Shown here one piece after another: positions 16,695-25,956 of a DNA stretch of 35,758 nt. The first letter of the stretch is position 1. Every line of letters starts with the position of its first letter. The position numbers and the translations under genes are program-made. This DNA comes from an uncultured Lentisphaeria bacterium. GTDB lineage: Bacteria > Verrucomicrobiota > Lentisphaeria > Victivallales > UBA1829. The DNA is taken from the NCBI GenBank assembly GCA_949287225.1, contig CASEFP010000207.1, forward strand, positions 1 through 35,758, in the 5' to 3' direction. The notes under the pieces are model-generated. The model ran no database searches. It had not been told where the DNA came from and was given only the letters and a program-made list of their open reading frames with translations.

Positions 16695-19258
16695 AGCCCC
16701 ATCATTCTGTAAATTGTTTTCATATCGACCCGCGAGCGGACATGATCGGCGAGACGGTTCAGCGACTCCTCGATCCCGTAGTGCGCCTGCACCGTTCCGA
16801 GCGGCGCAAGGGAGCGCGAAACACGCACGCGGTCCAGGAAGAAACGCCGGAACGCGTCATCATCGAACACGCCGTGCAGATAGCTCGTGAAGATCCGCCC
16901 GCGCGTGTAGCCGATCACCGTCCCGGTCTCGGAGCAATGCTCCTCGACCCCATCACCCACGGGGTGCGTCACGCCGTGATGAATCTCGTAACCGGAAACA
17001 ACCATGCCGAAACAAGTTCCGCGCGTCTGCCGCAGAATCTTTACCGGTTTCATCTCCGTCACCAGCGGAAGAAGCCCCAGACAGGGCGCATCGGGACACG
17101 CCGACTCCACGCCGAACGGGTCAAGCAGACTTTTTCCCGCCATCTGGAGCCCGCCGCAGATCCCGACATACCATGCGCCGTTCCCGACGGCCTCGCGGAT
17201 CTTGTGCGCCAGTCCCCGCCGCTCCAGATCCGCCATGTCGAAGGCCGTCCCCTTGCTTCCCGGGACAATGACAATGTCCGGAGTCCCGAACGCGTCGGCG
17301 GAATCAATCTTCCGGACAATCACGTCCGGCTCAAGCTCAAACGGGACGAAGTCCGTAAAGTTCGCGATGTGTCCGGTATGAACCAGAACGGCATCCAGGG
17401 TTTTCGCGAATTTAGGCACGCTCCGGACAAAGGAGAAATTCACGGAGTCCTCCTCGGGAAGTCCCAGATCGCGCTGAAAGTCGATCACGCCGAGAACAGG
17501 CCGCCCGGTATAGGCGGCGACCTCCCGGTGGGCGGAATCCAGCAGAGTCCGATCGCCGCGGAACTTGTTTACAAGGAAGCCTTTGAGAAGCTCCCGCTCC
17601 CATGGCTCAAACGTTGCGTAAGTCCCGATAAACGAAGCGTATACGCCTCCTCTGTCGATGTCCCCGACAAGCAGGACCGGACTCCCCGCATACTGCGCCA
17701 TGCGCATATTCACGATGTCATTTGCCTTGAGATTGATCTCCCCCGGACTCCCCGCCCCTTCCAGCACAATCGCCTGATATTCGTTCCTGAGCGAATCGTA
17801 ACTGGATTCCACAACTTCCCGGAATTCGGGCTTGCGTGCGTAAAACTCCTGGACGCGCAGATTGCCGACGGGTTTTCCCAGCACAATCACCTGACTTCCC
17901 GTATCGCTGTTCGGCTTGAGGAGAATCGGGTTCATGCGCACATCAGGATCCAGCCGGCACGCCTCCGCCTGCACCGCCTGCGCCCGGCCGATTTCGCCCC
18001 CGGAGAGCGTGACAAACGAATTCAGCGCCATGTTCTGCGCCTTGAACGGCGCGACGCGGATTCCGTCCTGAAGCAGGATCCGGCAGAACGCCGCAACCAG
18101 CACGCTCTTGCCCGCGTTCGAGCTCGTTCCCTGAAGCATCAATGCCGGCGTGGTCCGCTTCCAGGCGATGAATGCGGAGCGGTTCGCGCTCTTCCCCTCC
18201 CCTTCCCCGATCAGAGAGGAAAGCGCGGAAAGGAAGCGGAAATTATCTGCTTCGGAACGGACAGCGATCCGGATATGGCAGGCGGAAAGCCCCGGATAGT
18301 CCGCACATTTGCGCACAGCGATCCGGTGTTCGGCAAGCAGACGGTCCGCGAGTTCCGGAGAGGGAATGCGCAGAAGAAGATAGTTTGCGTGCGAGGGATA
18401 GACCTTTACGCCCGGAATCCCGCTGAGCTCCGAAGCGAACGCTTCCCGCAGACGCGCGGTCTCCTTCCGGCTTGTCTCCGCAAACGCGCCGTCCGGCGAA
18501 AAGACCGTCTCCATCAGCGCACAGGAGGCAGATCCGAGCGGCCAGCAGGGCTGAAGTTCCTTCAGTCGGGCGATTGTCGAAGGATCGCCAAGCACGTATC
18601 CCATCCGCACGCCGCCGAGCGAATAGAATTTCGTCAGCGAACGCGTCACAACCAGATTCGGCAGAATCGTGTTTCCAAGGGAATATTCCACGCAGAAATC
18701 CGCAAAGGCCTCGTCAATCACGAAAGAGACCTCTCTTCTGCGCGCAATCAGTTCCCGGAGCACGGAGGGCGCAACCGCGTTTCCGGCGGGATTGCCCGGA
18801 TTGCCGAGCATCAGCAGGTCGCCGGGACGGAGAAACGCGTCAAGCGCGGGAACGTCCAGAAGAAACCCCTCCTCCTTCTCCTCGCGCAGCGGGAAGGGAA
18901 CGACCGGAAGTCCCGCCGCACGGCATGCCGTCCCGTAATCCAGATACCCCGGCGTCACGATCACCGCGCGGGAGGCGTTCCAGACGCGCGGCAGAAGATT
19001 CAACAATTCCGAAGAACCGTTTCCCGGAAGCACACACGTTTCCGGGCAGCCGAGTTTCGCCGCGATGCACTGTGCCGCACGCTCTCCATGCGGGTCGGGA
19101 TAGGGCGAAATACCATCAAACGCGCGGAACCATGCCTTGAAAAGTCCCTCCGGCATCCCGCAGGGATTCAGATTCACGCTGAAATCACAGATCTCCTCCG
19201 GCGCGCAATGCGCAAGCGCGGCCAGTTTCCGGAGATTTCCGCCATGATCCGCACTCAT
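16691..19258 (-). CDS. CobD-CobQ fusion: threonine-phosphate decarboxylase plus cobyric acid synthase
   Basis: Two full enzymes are joined in 855 residues. Residues 1-355 are a class I PLP aminotransferase-fold CobD that makes aminopropanol phosphate from threonine phosphate: DFSVNLNPCG, NPGNPAG (153-159), Asp182, and the Schiff-base Lys210 in TRSLTKFYSLGG. Residues about 370-855 are CobQ/CbiP, which amidates four side chains of adenosylcobyrinate diamide. Its P-loop is GTSSNAGKS (377-385), the glutamine amidotransferase nucleophile is Cys701 in YVGICGGLQMAG, and the His is in SYLHGVFDD (around 795). The linker (GEGEGKSANRSA) is short and flexible. It overlaps the ABC ATPase stop upstream (ATGA) and cobO downstream (GTGA). 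Confidence 0.94.
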   Translation of the reverse strand: MSADHGGNLRKLAALAHCAPEEICDFSVNLNPCGMPEGLFKAWFRAFDGISPYPDPHGERAAQCIAAKLGCPETCVLPGNGSSELLNLLPRVWNASRAVIVTPGYLDYGTACRAAGLPVVPFPLREEKEEGFLLDVPALDAFLRPGDLLMLGNPGNPAGNAVAPSVLRELIARRREVSFVIDEAFADFCVEYSLGNTILPNLVVTRSLTKFYSLGGVRMGYVLGDPSTIARLKELQPCWPLGSASCALMETVFSPDGAFAETSRKETARLREAFASELSGIPGVKVYPSHANYLLLRIPSPELADRLLAEHRIAVRKCADYPGLSACHIRIAVRSEADNFRFLSALSSLIGEGEGKSANRSAFIAWKRTTPALMLQGTSSNAGKSVLVAAFCRILLQDGIRVAPFKAQNMALNSFVTLSGGEIGRAQAVQAEACRLDPDVRMNPILLKPNSDTGSQVIVLGKPVGNLRVQEFYARKPEFREVVESSYDSLRNEYQAIVLEGAGSPGEINLKANDIVNMRMAQYAGSPVLLVGDIDRGGVYASFIGTYATFEPWERELLKGFLVNKFRGDRTLLDSAHREVAAYTGRPVLGVIDFQRDLGLPEEDSVNFSFVRSVPKFAKTLDAVLVHTGHIANFTDFVPFELEPDVIVRKIDSADAFGTPDIVIVPGSKGTAFDMADLERRGLAHKIREAVGNGAWYVGICGGLQMAGKSLLDPFGVESACPDAPCLGLLPLVTEMKPVKILRQTRGTCFGMVVSGYEIHHGVTHPVGDGVEEHCSETGTVIGYTRGRIFTSYLHGVFDDDAFRRFFLDRVRVSRSLAPLGTVQAHYGIEESLNRLADHVRSRVDMKTIYRMMGL

Positions 19259-20046
19259 GAGCGCACCTCCCGGCAGGAGCCCGACGGCAGGAAAAAGGGC
19301 ACGCCGTCCTCATCAAGCATCACCCGCGCCTCAATATGGAACACCTCGCGCAGGAATGCGGGCGTAAGAATCTCACAGGGAGTGCCGACGCGGAAAATGC
19401 GCCTGTCCCGGATCGCGGCCAGACGGTCCGAACAACGCGCGGCCAGATTCAGATCATGCAGCACCATCACCACGGTGATTCCCAGCTCGCACTTCAGACG
19501 CCGGACCAGCTCGATCACCTCGAACTGGCAGCAGACATCCAGAAAAGTCGTCGGCTCGTCGAGCAGCAGCACCTCCGGCTCCTGCGCAAGCGTCATCGCG
19601 ATCCACGCCCGCTGGCGCTCGCCGCCGGAAAGGTTCGCGATTCTGCGCGAGGCCAGTTCCGTAAGACGCGTCATCGCAAGAATGCGTTCGACCACCTCGC
19701 GGTCATGCACAGAGGGCGCGCGCCAGCTCCCGTGGTGCGGGAATCGCCCGAATTCCACCAGATTCCGCACCGTCACATCTCCGGGCGCGGCGTGAATCTG
19801 CGGAAGCACGGCAAGGCGTTTCGCCAGAAGCGCGGTGTTCATCGTGTGCACATTTTTCCCGTCCAGAAGGACCGTCCCCCCCTGCGGTTTCAGGATGCGC
19901 GCAAGGGTCTTGAGCAGCGTGGATTTCCCGCAGCCGTTCGGACCGATGAACGTCAGAATCTCCCCGGAGGCGATGGAGAGACTCAGCTGATCAATCACGC
20001 GCTTCGATCCGTACCCCGCACACAGTTCCGCAATGTCAAGTTTCAT
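19255..20046 (-). CDS. Corrinoid ABC transporter ATPase (BtuD/FecE family)
   Basis: The 263-residue ATPase powers uptake through the permease encoded just upstream. It has Walker A GPNGCGKST (35-43), the signature LSGGERQR, Walker B VLLLDEPT and the switch histidine in VMVLHDLN. The subfamily is shared by B12, siderophore and haem importers. Its place inside a cobalamin operon behind a cobalamin riboswitch points to corrinoid. It overlaps the permease gene by 11 bases and the CobD-CobQ gene by four. Confidence 0.9.
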   Translation of the reverse strand: MKLDIAELCAGYGSKRVIDQLSLSIASGEILTFIGPNGCGKSTLLKTLARILKPQGGTVLLDGKNVHTMNTALLAKRLAVLPQIHAAPGDVTVRNLVEFGRFPHHGSWRAPSVHDREVVERILAMTRLTELASRRIANLSGGERQRAWIAMTLAQEPEVLLLDEPTTFLDVCCQFEVIELVRRLKCELGITVVMVLHDLNLAARCSDRLAAIRDRRIFRVGTPCEILTPAFLREVFHIEARVMLDEDGVPFFLPSGSCREVRS

Positions 20047-21046
20047 GATCCGCGCTCCGTCTCAGAAGATAAAGGAAAAAGGGCGGCCCCAGCAGAGCGA
20101 GAATGATCCCGGCGGGCAGCTCGACGGGATCCATCATGATCCGCCCGACCGTGTCGCAGCAGACCAGCATCCCCGCGCCGAAAAGCGCCGCGCCCGGCAG
20201 GAGAAAACGGCAGTCGGAACCGATCATCAGACGCACGACGTGCGGCGCGATCAGCCCGACAAAACCGAGTAGTCCGACGACACTCACGGACGCAGCCGCA
20301 AGAAGCGCGCTCAAAGCAAGCAGGATCACGCGCATGAGCTCCACACGGAGCCCGAGCCCGGTCGCCACTTCGTCCCCGAGCGCCAGAATGTTCAGCGACT
20401 GCGCAAGCAGAAAAGATGCCGCCGCGCCGCAGGCGATATACGGCCAGACCAGATGCACCTGCGTCCACGATTTCGCGGAAAGACTCCCGATCATGAAATC
20501 CAGAACCACCACGGCGCGCTCGGAGTTGAACAGCAGCAGCATGCTCACCAGCGCGCTCAGCATGCTTGCGACCGCCACGCCGGAAAGGATCAGCCGCACC
20601 GGCTGGATCCCCCCTTTCCACGCGAGCGCATACACAAGGACAGCGGTCGCCAGCGCCCCCAGAAATGCCGCAGGAACAAGGAGGAACGAGAACTGCGGCA
20701 GAAGAAGCAGAATTCCCACGGCCGTCAGCGCGCCGCCGGAGGATACCCCGATGATCCCCGGCGCGGCAAGCGGATTCCGCATGACACCCTGAAGAATCGC
20801 GCCGGAGAGGGCGAGCGCCGCGCCGACCAGTCCCCCCAGCACCACGCGCGGCAGACGAATGTGACAGAGGATCAGATAATCGGTCGAACCGTCCGCCGCC
20901 CAGAGGGTTTTCAGAATCTCCGCGCAGGAAAGATTCCGCGAACCGCAGCGCATCGAAAAGAGAAAGGCCAGAAAGCAGAAAACGCCCAGCAGGATCAGGA
21001 TTCCGATCCGGAATCCGGTATATTGCCTGAAGTCCGTGCCGTTCAT
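20036..21046 (-). CDS. Corrinoid ABC transporter permease (BtuC/FecCD family)
   Basis: The 336-residue integral membrane protein has about ten hydrophobic segments and the FecCD motifs RLPRVVLGGLVGAALALSG, GVMRNPLAAPGIIGVSSG and GLIAPHVVRLMIGSD, the last containing the coupling helix that contacts the ATPase. The ATG at 21046 is chosen because GAGGATCC lies before it and it overlaps the binding-protein stop as ATGA. A longer reading from 21196 would add fifty unlikely residues. Specificity for corrinoids is inferred from the operon. Confidence 0.9.
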   Translation of the reverse strand: MNGTDFRQYTGFRIGILILLGVFCFLAFLFSMRCGSRNLSCAEILKTLWAADGSTDYLILCHIRLPRVVLGGLVGAALALSGAILQGVMRNPLAAPGIIGVSSGGALTAVGILLLLPQFSFLLVPAAFLGALATAVLVYALAWKGGIQPVRLILSGVAVASMLSALVSMLLLFNSERAVVVLDFMIGSLSAKSWTQVHLVWPYIACGAAASFLLAQSLNILALGDEVATGLGLRVELMRVILLALSALLAAASVSVVGLLGFVGLIAPHVVRLMIGSDCRFLLPGAALFGAGMLVCCDTVGRIMMDPVELPAGIILALLGPPFFLYLLRRSADHET

Positions 21047-21981
21047 TTTTCCGGATCCTCCGTTTTCATTTTCCCGTAAAGACATTCCGCAAGTCTCCGG
21101 AATGCCTCGGGATAGCGCTCTCCGGGCAGATAGAGAAACGTCTCGGCTTCCAGTTCGTAAACGCGCTTGTTTTTCACCGCCTGCAAATTGCGCCATCCGG
21201 GGCGGTTTTCAAGATCGGCGAGCCGGGGAGCGAAGTTTTTTCCCTCCGGTCCGGTGCGGAGAAGAAAAATCACGTCCGGATCCGCGACCATCAGCTGTTC
21301 CATGCTGAATTTCACGCGGACCGGAGAAGCGTCCGGCACGACATTGCGCGCGCCGAGACGCGCCGCCATGTTCGCGGTGTTCCCGCGCGGCGTCTCGGAA
21401 AGGAATCCCTCCCCCGACGCGATCATGCAGATGAAAGAGGGATTCCCGTGAGAAACGGACACGCGGCAGAGCGCATCCACCTCATCCGAGATGCGTTTGC
21501 GCAAGGCGAGCGCCTCGGGGGGATTGCCGTTCAGACGGGCGAAAAAGTCAAGCAGGCTCAGGAAATCGTCATAGTTCGCGTAATCGACGCAGACGCTCTC
21601 CACTCCGGCGGCGCGGAGCAGTTTCTGAATCTCCCAGTGCTTTCCTCTTTTACTGTGAAGAAGCACCAGATCAGGATCGAACGAGAGCAGTTTCTCCATA
21701 TCCGGATTGTAGTAATTTCCGACCTCGGGCAGGCTCCGCGCCGCCTCGGGAAGCACGCGAAGACGCGGCGCATGCGGCCGGGCGACCGCCTTCCCTCCCG
21801 CCGCATACCACATTCCCGTCAGCGAGATGTGCAGCACGACGGCGCGCTTCGGGCGTTTATGAACCGTCACGGTTTCGCCGCTGCGCTGGCGGAACGAAAC
21901 CGTTTCCGCCGTCTCAGAGACAATCTCCGCGGAAAGCAGCAGGGGCAGAAGCCCCAGAAAAATGAGCGCTTTTCCTATCAT
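21043..21981 (-). CDS. Corrinoid ABC transporter substrate-binding protein (BtuF/FecB family)
   Basis: The 312-residue protein begins [19 protein letters not shown], a signal peptide, so it acts in the periplasm. The mature part has the periplasmic-binding-protein type III layout: [30 protein letters not shown], and a C-terminal lobe with [12 protein letters not shown] and VKNKRVYEL. There is no clear lipobox cysteine. The start at 21981 overlaps the prepilin-like gene's stop as ATGA; a GTG at 21996 is the alternative. It should hand corrinoid to the permease encoded downstream. Confidence 0.85.
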   Translation of the reverse strand: MIGKALIFLGLLPLLLSAEIVSETAETVSFRQRSGETVTVHKRPKRAVVLHISLTGMWYAAGGKAVARPHAPRLRVLPEAARSLPEVGNYYNPDMEKLLSFDPDLVLLHSKRGKHWEIQKLLRAAGVESVCVDYANYDDFLSLLDFFARLNGNPPEALALRKRISDEVDALCRVSVSHGNPSFICMIASGEGFLSETPRGNTANMAARLGARNVVPDASPVRVKFSMEQLMVADPDVIFLLRTGPEGKNFAPRLADLENRPGWRNLQAVKNKRVYELEAETFLYLPGERYPEAFRRLAECLYGKMKTEDPEK

Positions 21982-22925
21982 TCGACAATGCTCCACGGAT
22001 CGTAATACATATTGTTGTCCGGGCCAAAGGTCCCGATCCTGCGCAGGCGCAGAAAGGAGATGCTGCTCTCCTCTTTTTCATTGACGTGCGAGAGATTCTT
22101 TTCCACGGAGACATGACCGTCCGCCCAGACGACATTCGCCGCACCCGCATGGCGGAAATGGATGCCGCAGCCGTTGGTCGCAAGGTCCCCCTTCCCCGAA
22201 CCGAACGGTCCGAGCTGACGGGTGTCCGCCACACTGCTTCCGACGGAATACACCCCGTACATGTCCGGATAGGCGACCGCCTCGCCGAGCGCAAAGGAGA
22301 TCGGGGGACTCGCATAATCGCCGAACACAATCGTCTGCGACGGCTGTTCAATCTGGGAATCCTTCAAGCCGAATCCCCGGTACATGGAACGGGTCCCGCT
22401 CTGGTAATAGAGAGAGGAACCGATATTCACATTGTAGGCATACCCGCCGGAACCGGTCACGGTCAGCTCGTCATCGGTCGAGGTCTTCTGCTCCATAACC
22501 GGGCATTTCAGGGAACGGATTGCGGTAGGAGCAAGATAATCGGCCATATATCCCAGCCTCAGATCCCATTCATAGACGGAATTGCTGCCGTATTTTCCGC
22601 CGGCCTTGTCCCCCTTGCATCCCATCCAGGATTTCCGGGATTTCGTCACGCTCCCGGCTTCATAGACCGGCATATTGCAGTCCCAGTCGCCGGAATAGAA
22701 TTTCCATGCCGTTCCGACCTGCTTCAGGTTCGAGGCGCACTGAATCCCCCTCGCCTTCTCCCGGGCAATCGCGAGCGCGGGCAGAAGCATCCCAGCGAGA
22801 ATCGCGATCATCGCAATCACGACGAGGAGCTCCACAAGGGTGAAATTCCGTTTTTCCGTTTTCCGGAGGATTCGCCCGGCGGGAACATCCGCGGGCCGGA
22901 GGGGGGAGATCGAACGATGCGGCAT
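21978..22925 (-). CDS. Prepilin-type protein with H-X9-DG motif, first gene of the cobalamin operon
   Basis: The 315-residue protein has a type II secretion/type IV pilin N-terminus: a basic leader to about residue 27 (RKTEKRN), then [18 protein letters not shown], with the usual Glu at +5 of the mature form. The helix is followed by [22 protein letters not shown], typical of Lentisphaerota and Planctomycetota families. Near the C-terminus [12 protein letters not shown] is the H-X9-DG motif. AAAGGAAG precedes the ATG at 22925. The mature protein should be anchored in the inner membrane with its globular part outside, or assembled in a pseudopilus. It overlaps the corrinoid binding-protein gene by four bases and lies directly behind the riboswitch, so it is expressed with B12 uptake. 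Its actual role is unknown. Confidence 0.88.
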   Translation of the reverse strand: MPHRSISPLRPADVPAGRILRKTEKRNFTLVELLVVIAMIAILAGMLLPALAIAREKARGIQCASNLKQVGTAWKFYSGDWDCNMPVYEAGSVTKSRKSWMGCKGDKAGGKYGSNSVYEWDLRLGYMADYLAPTAIRSLKCPVMEQKTSTDDELTVTGSGGYAYNVNIGSSLYYQSGTRSMYRGFGLKDSQIEQPSQTIVFGDYASPPISFALGEAVAYPDMYGVYSVGSSVADTRQLGPFGSGKGDLATNGCGIHFRHAGAANVVWADGHVSVEKNLSHVNEKEESSISFLRLRRIGTFGPDNNMYYDPWSIVE

Positions 22926-22958
22926 GATTTTCTTCCTTTGTGTTACGCGCACAATTCG

Positions 22959-22986
22959 GGCCGGTATCCGCTTTGCAATACCAGCC
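22959..22986 (-). promoter_or_regulatory. Hairpin between riboswitch core and first start codon
   Basis: On the minus strand GGCTGGTAT and ATACCGGCC pair in a 9-bp stem (one T-G pair) around a 10-base loop, TGCAAAGCGG. It lies eleven bases after the riboswitch core and about 20 bases before the ribosome binding site. Cobalamin riboswitches usually place their expression platform (P13/L13) here. I did not find an obvious loop complementary to L5. Confidence 0.55.
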
Positions 22987-22996
22987 ATAAAAAAAT

Positions 22997-23072
22997 TCGA
23001 CCGCACCAGGACCCGACTATAACGGTTGCGCGACAGCTTCGGACTTCCACCGAATTCACTGCATACGGTCAA
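22997..23072 (-). promoter_or_regulatory. Cobalamin riboswitch, divergent compact form
   Basis: On the minus strand the core reads, in order, AGTGAATTCGGTGGAAGTCC, GAAGCTGTCGCGCAACCGTT and ATAGTCGGGTCCTGGTGC. This follows the RF00174-type core GGGAA, GGTG-AAATCC, CCGCAACTGT and AGTCAGG with clear deviations. TTCGG/CCGAA closes the conserved internal hairpin. The ends TTGACCGTAT (23072-23063) and GTGCGGTCGA (23006-22997) pair over ten positions, closing the element. It lacks the large peripheral arm, recalling the compact cobalamin-II (env8) variants. Six Ts follow the closing stem. It lies directly before a cobalamin transport and synthesis operon, which strongly supports the call. Confidence 0.75.
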
Positions 23073-23140
23073 CACCGGGGATTAATATACATCCGGAAAC
23101 TGTTATTGCAAAGAGCAAAACAGGAAATCCGGAAGGAAAA

Positions 23141-23169
23141 GACGCCTCCTTCCCCGGAAGCGAGACGTC
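23141..23169 (-). terminator. Rho-independent terminator of the Ca2+ ATPase gene
   Basis: On the minus strand GACGTCTCGCTTCC pairs with GGAAGGAGGCGTC, about 13 pairs with one bulged G and almost no loop, and TTTTCC follows. It lies 19 bases after the ATPase stop and just before the riboswitch, separating the two transcription units. Ts also flank it on the other side. Confidence 0.8.
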
Positions 23170-23187
23170 TTTCCGCCATTCACAGAC

Positions 23188-25788
23188 TCAGCGTTTTTCC
23201 GCACGGCAGCCGCGGCACACAAGCTTCCTGACAATGTCGATGGGAATCACGAGGAACGCCAGGAACGCACAGGTCAGCCAGGAGGAGAGAGACAAAGGCT
23301 CCACCTCAAGCACCCGTCCGCCGAACGTGACAAAGAAATACTGCAGGACAATGATCGACAGCATCACAAAAATGAAGTTCCGGTTCCTCCCGATCCCCTC
23401 AAAGGGATTCAGATGCGAGGTTCTCGCATTGAATCCGTTGAATGTGATCGCCATCATGAAAGTGGCAAAAAGCGCCGACTTGAGATAGGTCGTATCCACA
23501 TCGCCGAACAGTTCGCGGACCGGGCGGAGGAACAGGATGGAAAGACAGATGAAGGTGATGTAAAAGGCACCGACCAGAATCTCGATGAACATCTCTCTGC
23601 TCACAATGCTTTCGGAACGCGGAATCGGCTTGTCATTCATATACTCCTTCAGCGCAGGTTCACTGCCGAATGCAATTGCCGCAAGCGTATCCATGGCAAG
23701 ATTGATCAGCAGGAGCTGAATGACGGTCATCACCACATTTTCCCCCAGCATGGGGCCGAGAAAACACGAGAGAACAGCCGCGACATTGACCGTCAGCTGA
23801 AAGATCAGGAATTTGCGGATGCTCTTGAACATCGTTCTCCCGTAAAGAATCGCCTTTTCGATGGAGGAGAAATTGTCGTCGAGAATCGTGATGTCTCCGG
23901 CCTCCTTCGCCACTTCCGTTCCGGAGCCCATGGCGAATCCGACGTCGGCCTTTTTCAGCGCTGGAGAGTCGTTCACGCCGTCGCCGGTCATGCCGACGAC
24001 CAGATTCAGCTCCTGTGCAACGCGCACCAGACGGCTTTTATCGGTCGGCAGAGCACGGGCGACAACACGCAGATCAGGCAGAATTCTTTTCAGCTCCTCA
24101 TCGGATTTCTCCGCCATTTCAGAGGACGTCAGCGCAACATCGGAAGGAACGGAAAGAAGGCCGGACTCCCGGGCAATCGCCACGGCGGTCTCCTTTCTGT
24201 CCCCGGTCACCATGACCACCTGGATTCCGGCATTGCGCACCTCGCGGATCGCATCCACCGCCTCCTTGCGGACATTGTCGCGAATGCTGATCAGACAGAT
24301 CAGCGTCAGTTCGCCCTCGGTGCTCTCCCCTTCGCATTTCGCGACCGCGAGCAGCCGCATGGAGCGGCCCGCCTGCGTATCCAGGTAGGAGATCAGGAAA
24401 TTCTTTTCCGTCAGCGCCTTCTCATGCCCCTCCTCGTCCAGATAGCGCGTGCAGGACTCAATGATCTTCTCCGGCGCCCCCTTGATGTAGGTCAGCGGCC
24501 GTCCGTCACGGACAATGGTCACGCTGGAATTCTTCTTATTCGAATCAAAAGCGTTGAATGCGCGAACCTCTTCCCTGCTTCCGGGATTTTCGATTTGCGA
24601 ATCGCTCAGAAACGCCATCAGAGCGCGATCCGTACTGTTTCCGCCGATGATGGCGCCATTGCTGACGGTAGCGCTGTTGTTGAGCCCGACCCCAGTAATC
24701 ACATCAAGTTTCAGGTTGGGCGGCATGGCGTGCAGCGAATCGAAGCACCGCACATTGCCGGTGGCAAGTTCCACCACGGAAAGACGTCCCTCCGTGATCG
24801 TGCCTGTTTTATCGCTGAAAAGGATGCTGAGACTGCCGGCGGTCTCCAGACCGTTGATCTTCCTCACCAGAACATTGTCCTTTGCCATCTTCAGGCTTTG
24901 AAGCGACAGGAGAATCGAAGTCAGCATGGGCAGCCCCTCGGGAACCGCGCAGACGATGATCGTGACGGCAACGGTGACCGCATTCATGATCAGACGGATC
25001 CACTCATAGATTCCCGTCGGCATATCGCCCGTCAGAAGGGTCTTGGCAAGAATCCCGACGACAATCGCACTCGCTCCGATGTATCCGAAGGTGGAAATCT
25101 GCCCGGCGAGTTTTCCGAGCTTCACCTGAAGCGGAGTCGCGCGCGTATCCTCCTGCACCTCCAGGGCAAGCTCGCCGAAAAGGGTTTTGTCTCCGACGAC
25201 CTTCACCTCCATATAAGCCTCGCCGCCGCAGACCACGGTTCCGCGGTAAGCGTAATGCAGATTCAGCAGATCCTTCGTGTCATAAGCGCTCCCCGGCACT
25301 TTCGAGGCCTCCTCCGTCTCGCCGTTCAGAGCGGCCTGATCGACCTTGACCTTGCCTTCAACGATTTCGCCGTCGGCGGGGATTTTGTCCCCCGCCTGCA
25401 GGAAAACAAGATCACCGACCACAACCTCGCTGACATGGATTTCGGCAAGATGTCCGCCGCGCATGACTTTTGCCGTCTCCTTGGCCTCCTCCTCGGCTTT
25501 CAAAGCGGACGCCTTGCGCTCCTGGCTGCTCTCACTGATCGAGGAAACACCGTTCGCGATCAGAATCGCGATCAGGATTCCGACAGGCTCGAACCACTCC
25601 GCCTGCTTCAGAAAGAAAAGAATCACCTGCACCGCCAGCGCGACGAGCAGGATCATGATCATCGGGTCCTTGAATCCCTCAAGAACCTTTTTCCACAGGG
25701 GATCGGGAGGAATCTGGGTAAGTGTGTTGGCGCCGTGCTTCTTCCGGCTTTCTTCGACTTCAAGGGCGGATAAACCTTGTCTGTTCAT
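23188..25788 (-). CDS. Calcium-transporting P-type ATPase, PMCA type
   Basis: The 866-residue P2-type pump should export Ca2+ from the cytoplasm. VKVDQAALNGETEE (around 147-160) is the actuator loop. PEGLP (283-287) in the fourth membrane segment is the ion site, Asp326 in FSDKTGT is phosphorylated, KGAPE is the nucleotide site and TGDGVNDSPALKKADVG is the hinge. LLINLAMDTLAAIAFGSEP in the sixth segment resembles plasma-membrane Ca2+ pumps (NLIMDT-like) more than SERCA. There are about ten membrane segments. AAGGAAC precedes the ATG. It lies 168 bases downstream of the TerD-AAA+ unit in the same direction; TerD proteins bind Ca2+, which may link them. Confidence 0.92.
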   Translation of the reverse strand: MNRQGLSALEVEESRKKHGANTLTQIPPDPLWKKVLEGFKDPMIMILLVALAVQVILFFLKQAEWFEPVGILIAILIANGVSSISESSQERKASALKAEEEAKETAKVMRGGHLAEIHVSEVVVGDLVFLQAGDKIPADGEIVEGKVKVDQAALNGETEEASKVPGSAYDTKDLLNLHYAYRGTVVCGGEAYMEVKVVGDKTLFGELALEVQEDTRATPLQVKLGKLAGQISTFGYIGASAIVVGILAKTLLTGDMPTGIYEWIRLIMNAVTVAVTIIVCAVPEGLPMLTSILLSLQSLKMAKDNVLVRKINGLETAGSLSILFSDKTGTITEGRLSVVELATGNVRCFDSLHAMPPNLKLDVITGVGLNNSATVSNGAIIGGNSTDRALMAFLSDSQIENPGSREEVRAFNAFDSNKKNSSVTIVRDGRPLTYIKGAPEKIIESCTRYLDEEGHEKALTEKNFLISYLDTQAGRSMRLLAVAKCEGESTEGELTLICLISIRDNVRKEAVDAIREVRNAGIQVVMVTGDRKETAVAIARESGLLSVPSDVALTSSEMAEKSDEELKRILPDLRVVARALPTDKSRLVRVAQELNLVVGMTGDGVNDSPALKKADVGFAMGSGTEVAKEAGDITILDDNFSSIEKAILYGRTMFKSIRKFLIFQLTVNVAAVLSCFLGPMLGENVVMTVIQLLLINLAMDTLAAIAFGSEPALKEYMNDKPIPRSESIVSREMFIEILVGAFYITFICLSILFLRPVRELFGDVDTTYLKSALFATFMMAITFNGFNARTSHLNPFEGIGRNRNFIFVMLSIIVLQYFFVTFGGRVLEVEPLSLSSWLTCAFLAFLVIPIDIVRKLVCRGCRAEKR

Positions 25789-25956
25789 ATTCTGTTCCTT
25801 ATGTTATATGAAAAAATAATTTACAGCGATACGGCCTTCCGGCTGTCATTCCATGCGGAAAAAAGCACAGGAGGCGGATCCGGAAACATTTCCGGAAAGC
25901 AGGAGATCAGAATCCTCATTCCTGCGGGAGGATGTCAAACTGAAATGGGGGGCACC

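Noticed and set aside
16742..19795. A plus-strand open frame of about 1000 codons opposite the CobD-CobQ gene and ABC ATPase
   Set aside because: It is antisense to recognised enzymes, is rich in Arg, His, Pro and Gln, and has no domain or ribosome binding site; GC-rich codon use leaves this frame open by chance.
25879..25896. TCCGGAAA/TTTCCGGA palindrome as terminator between the coiled-coil gene and the Ca2+ ATPase
   Set aside because: A perfect 8-bp stem with only a two-base loop and no T tract directly after it on the minus strand.
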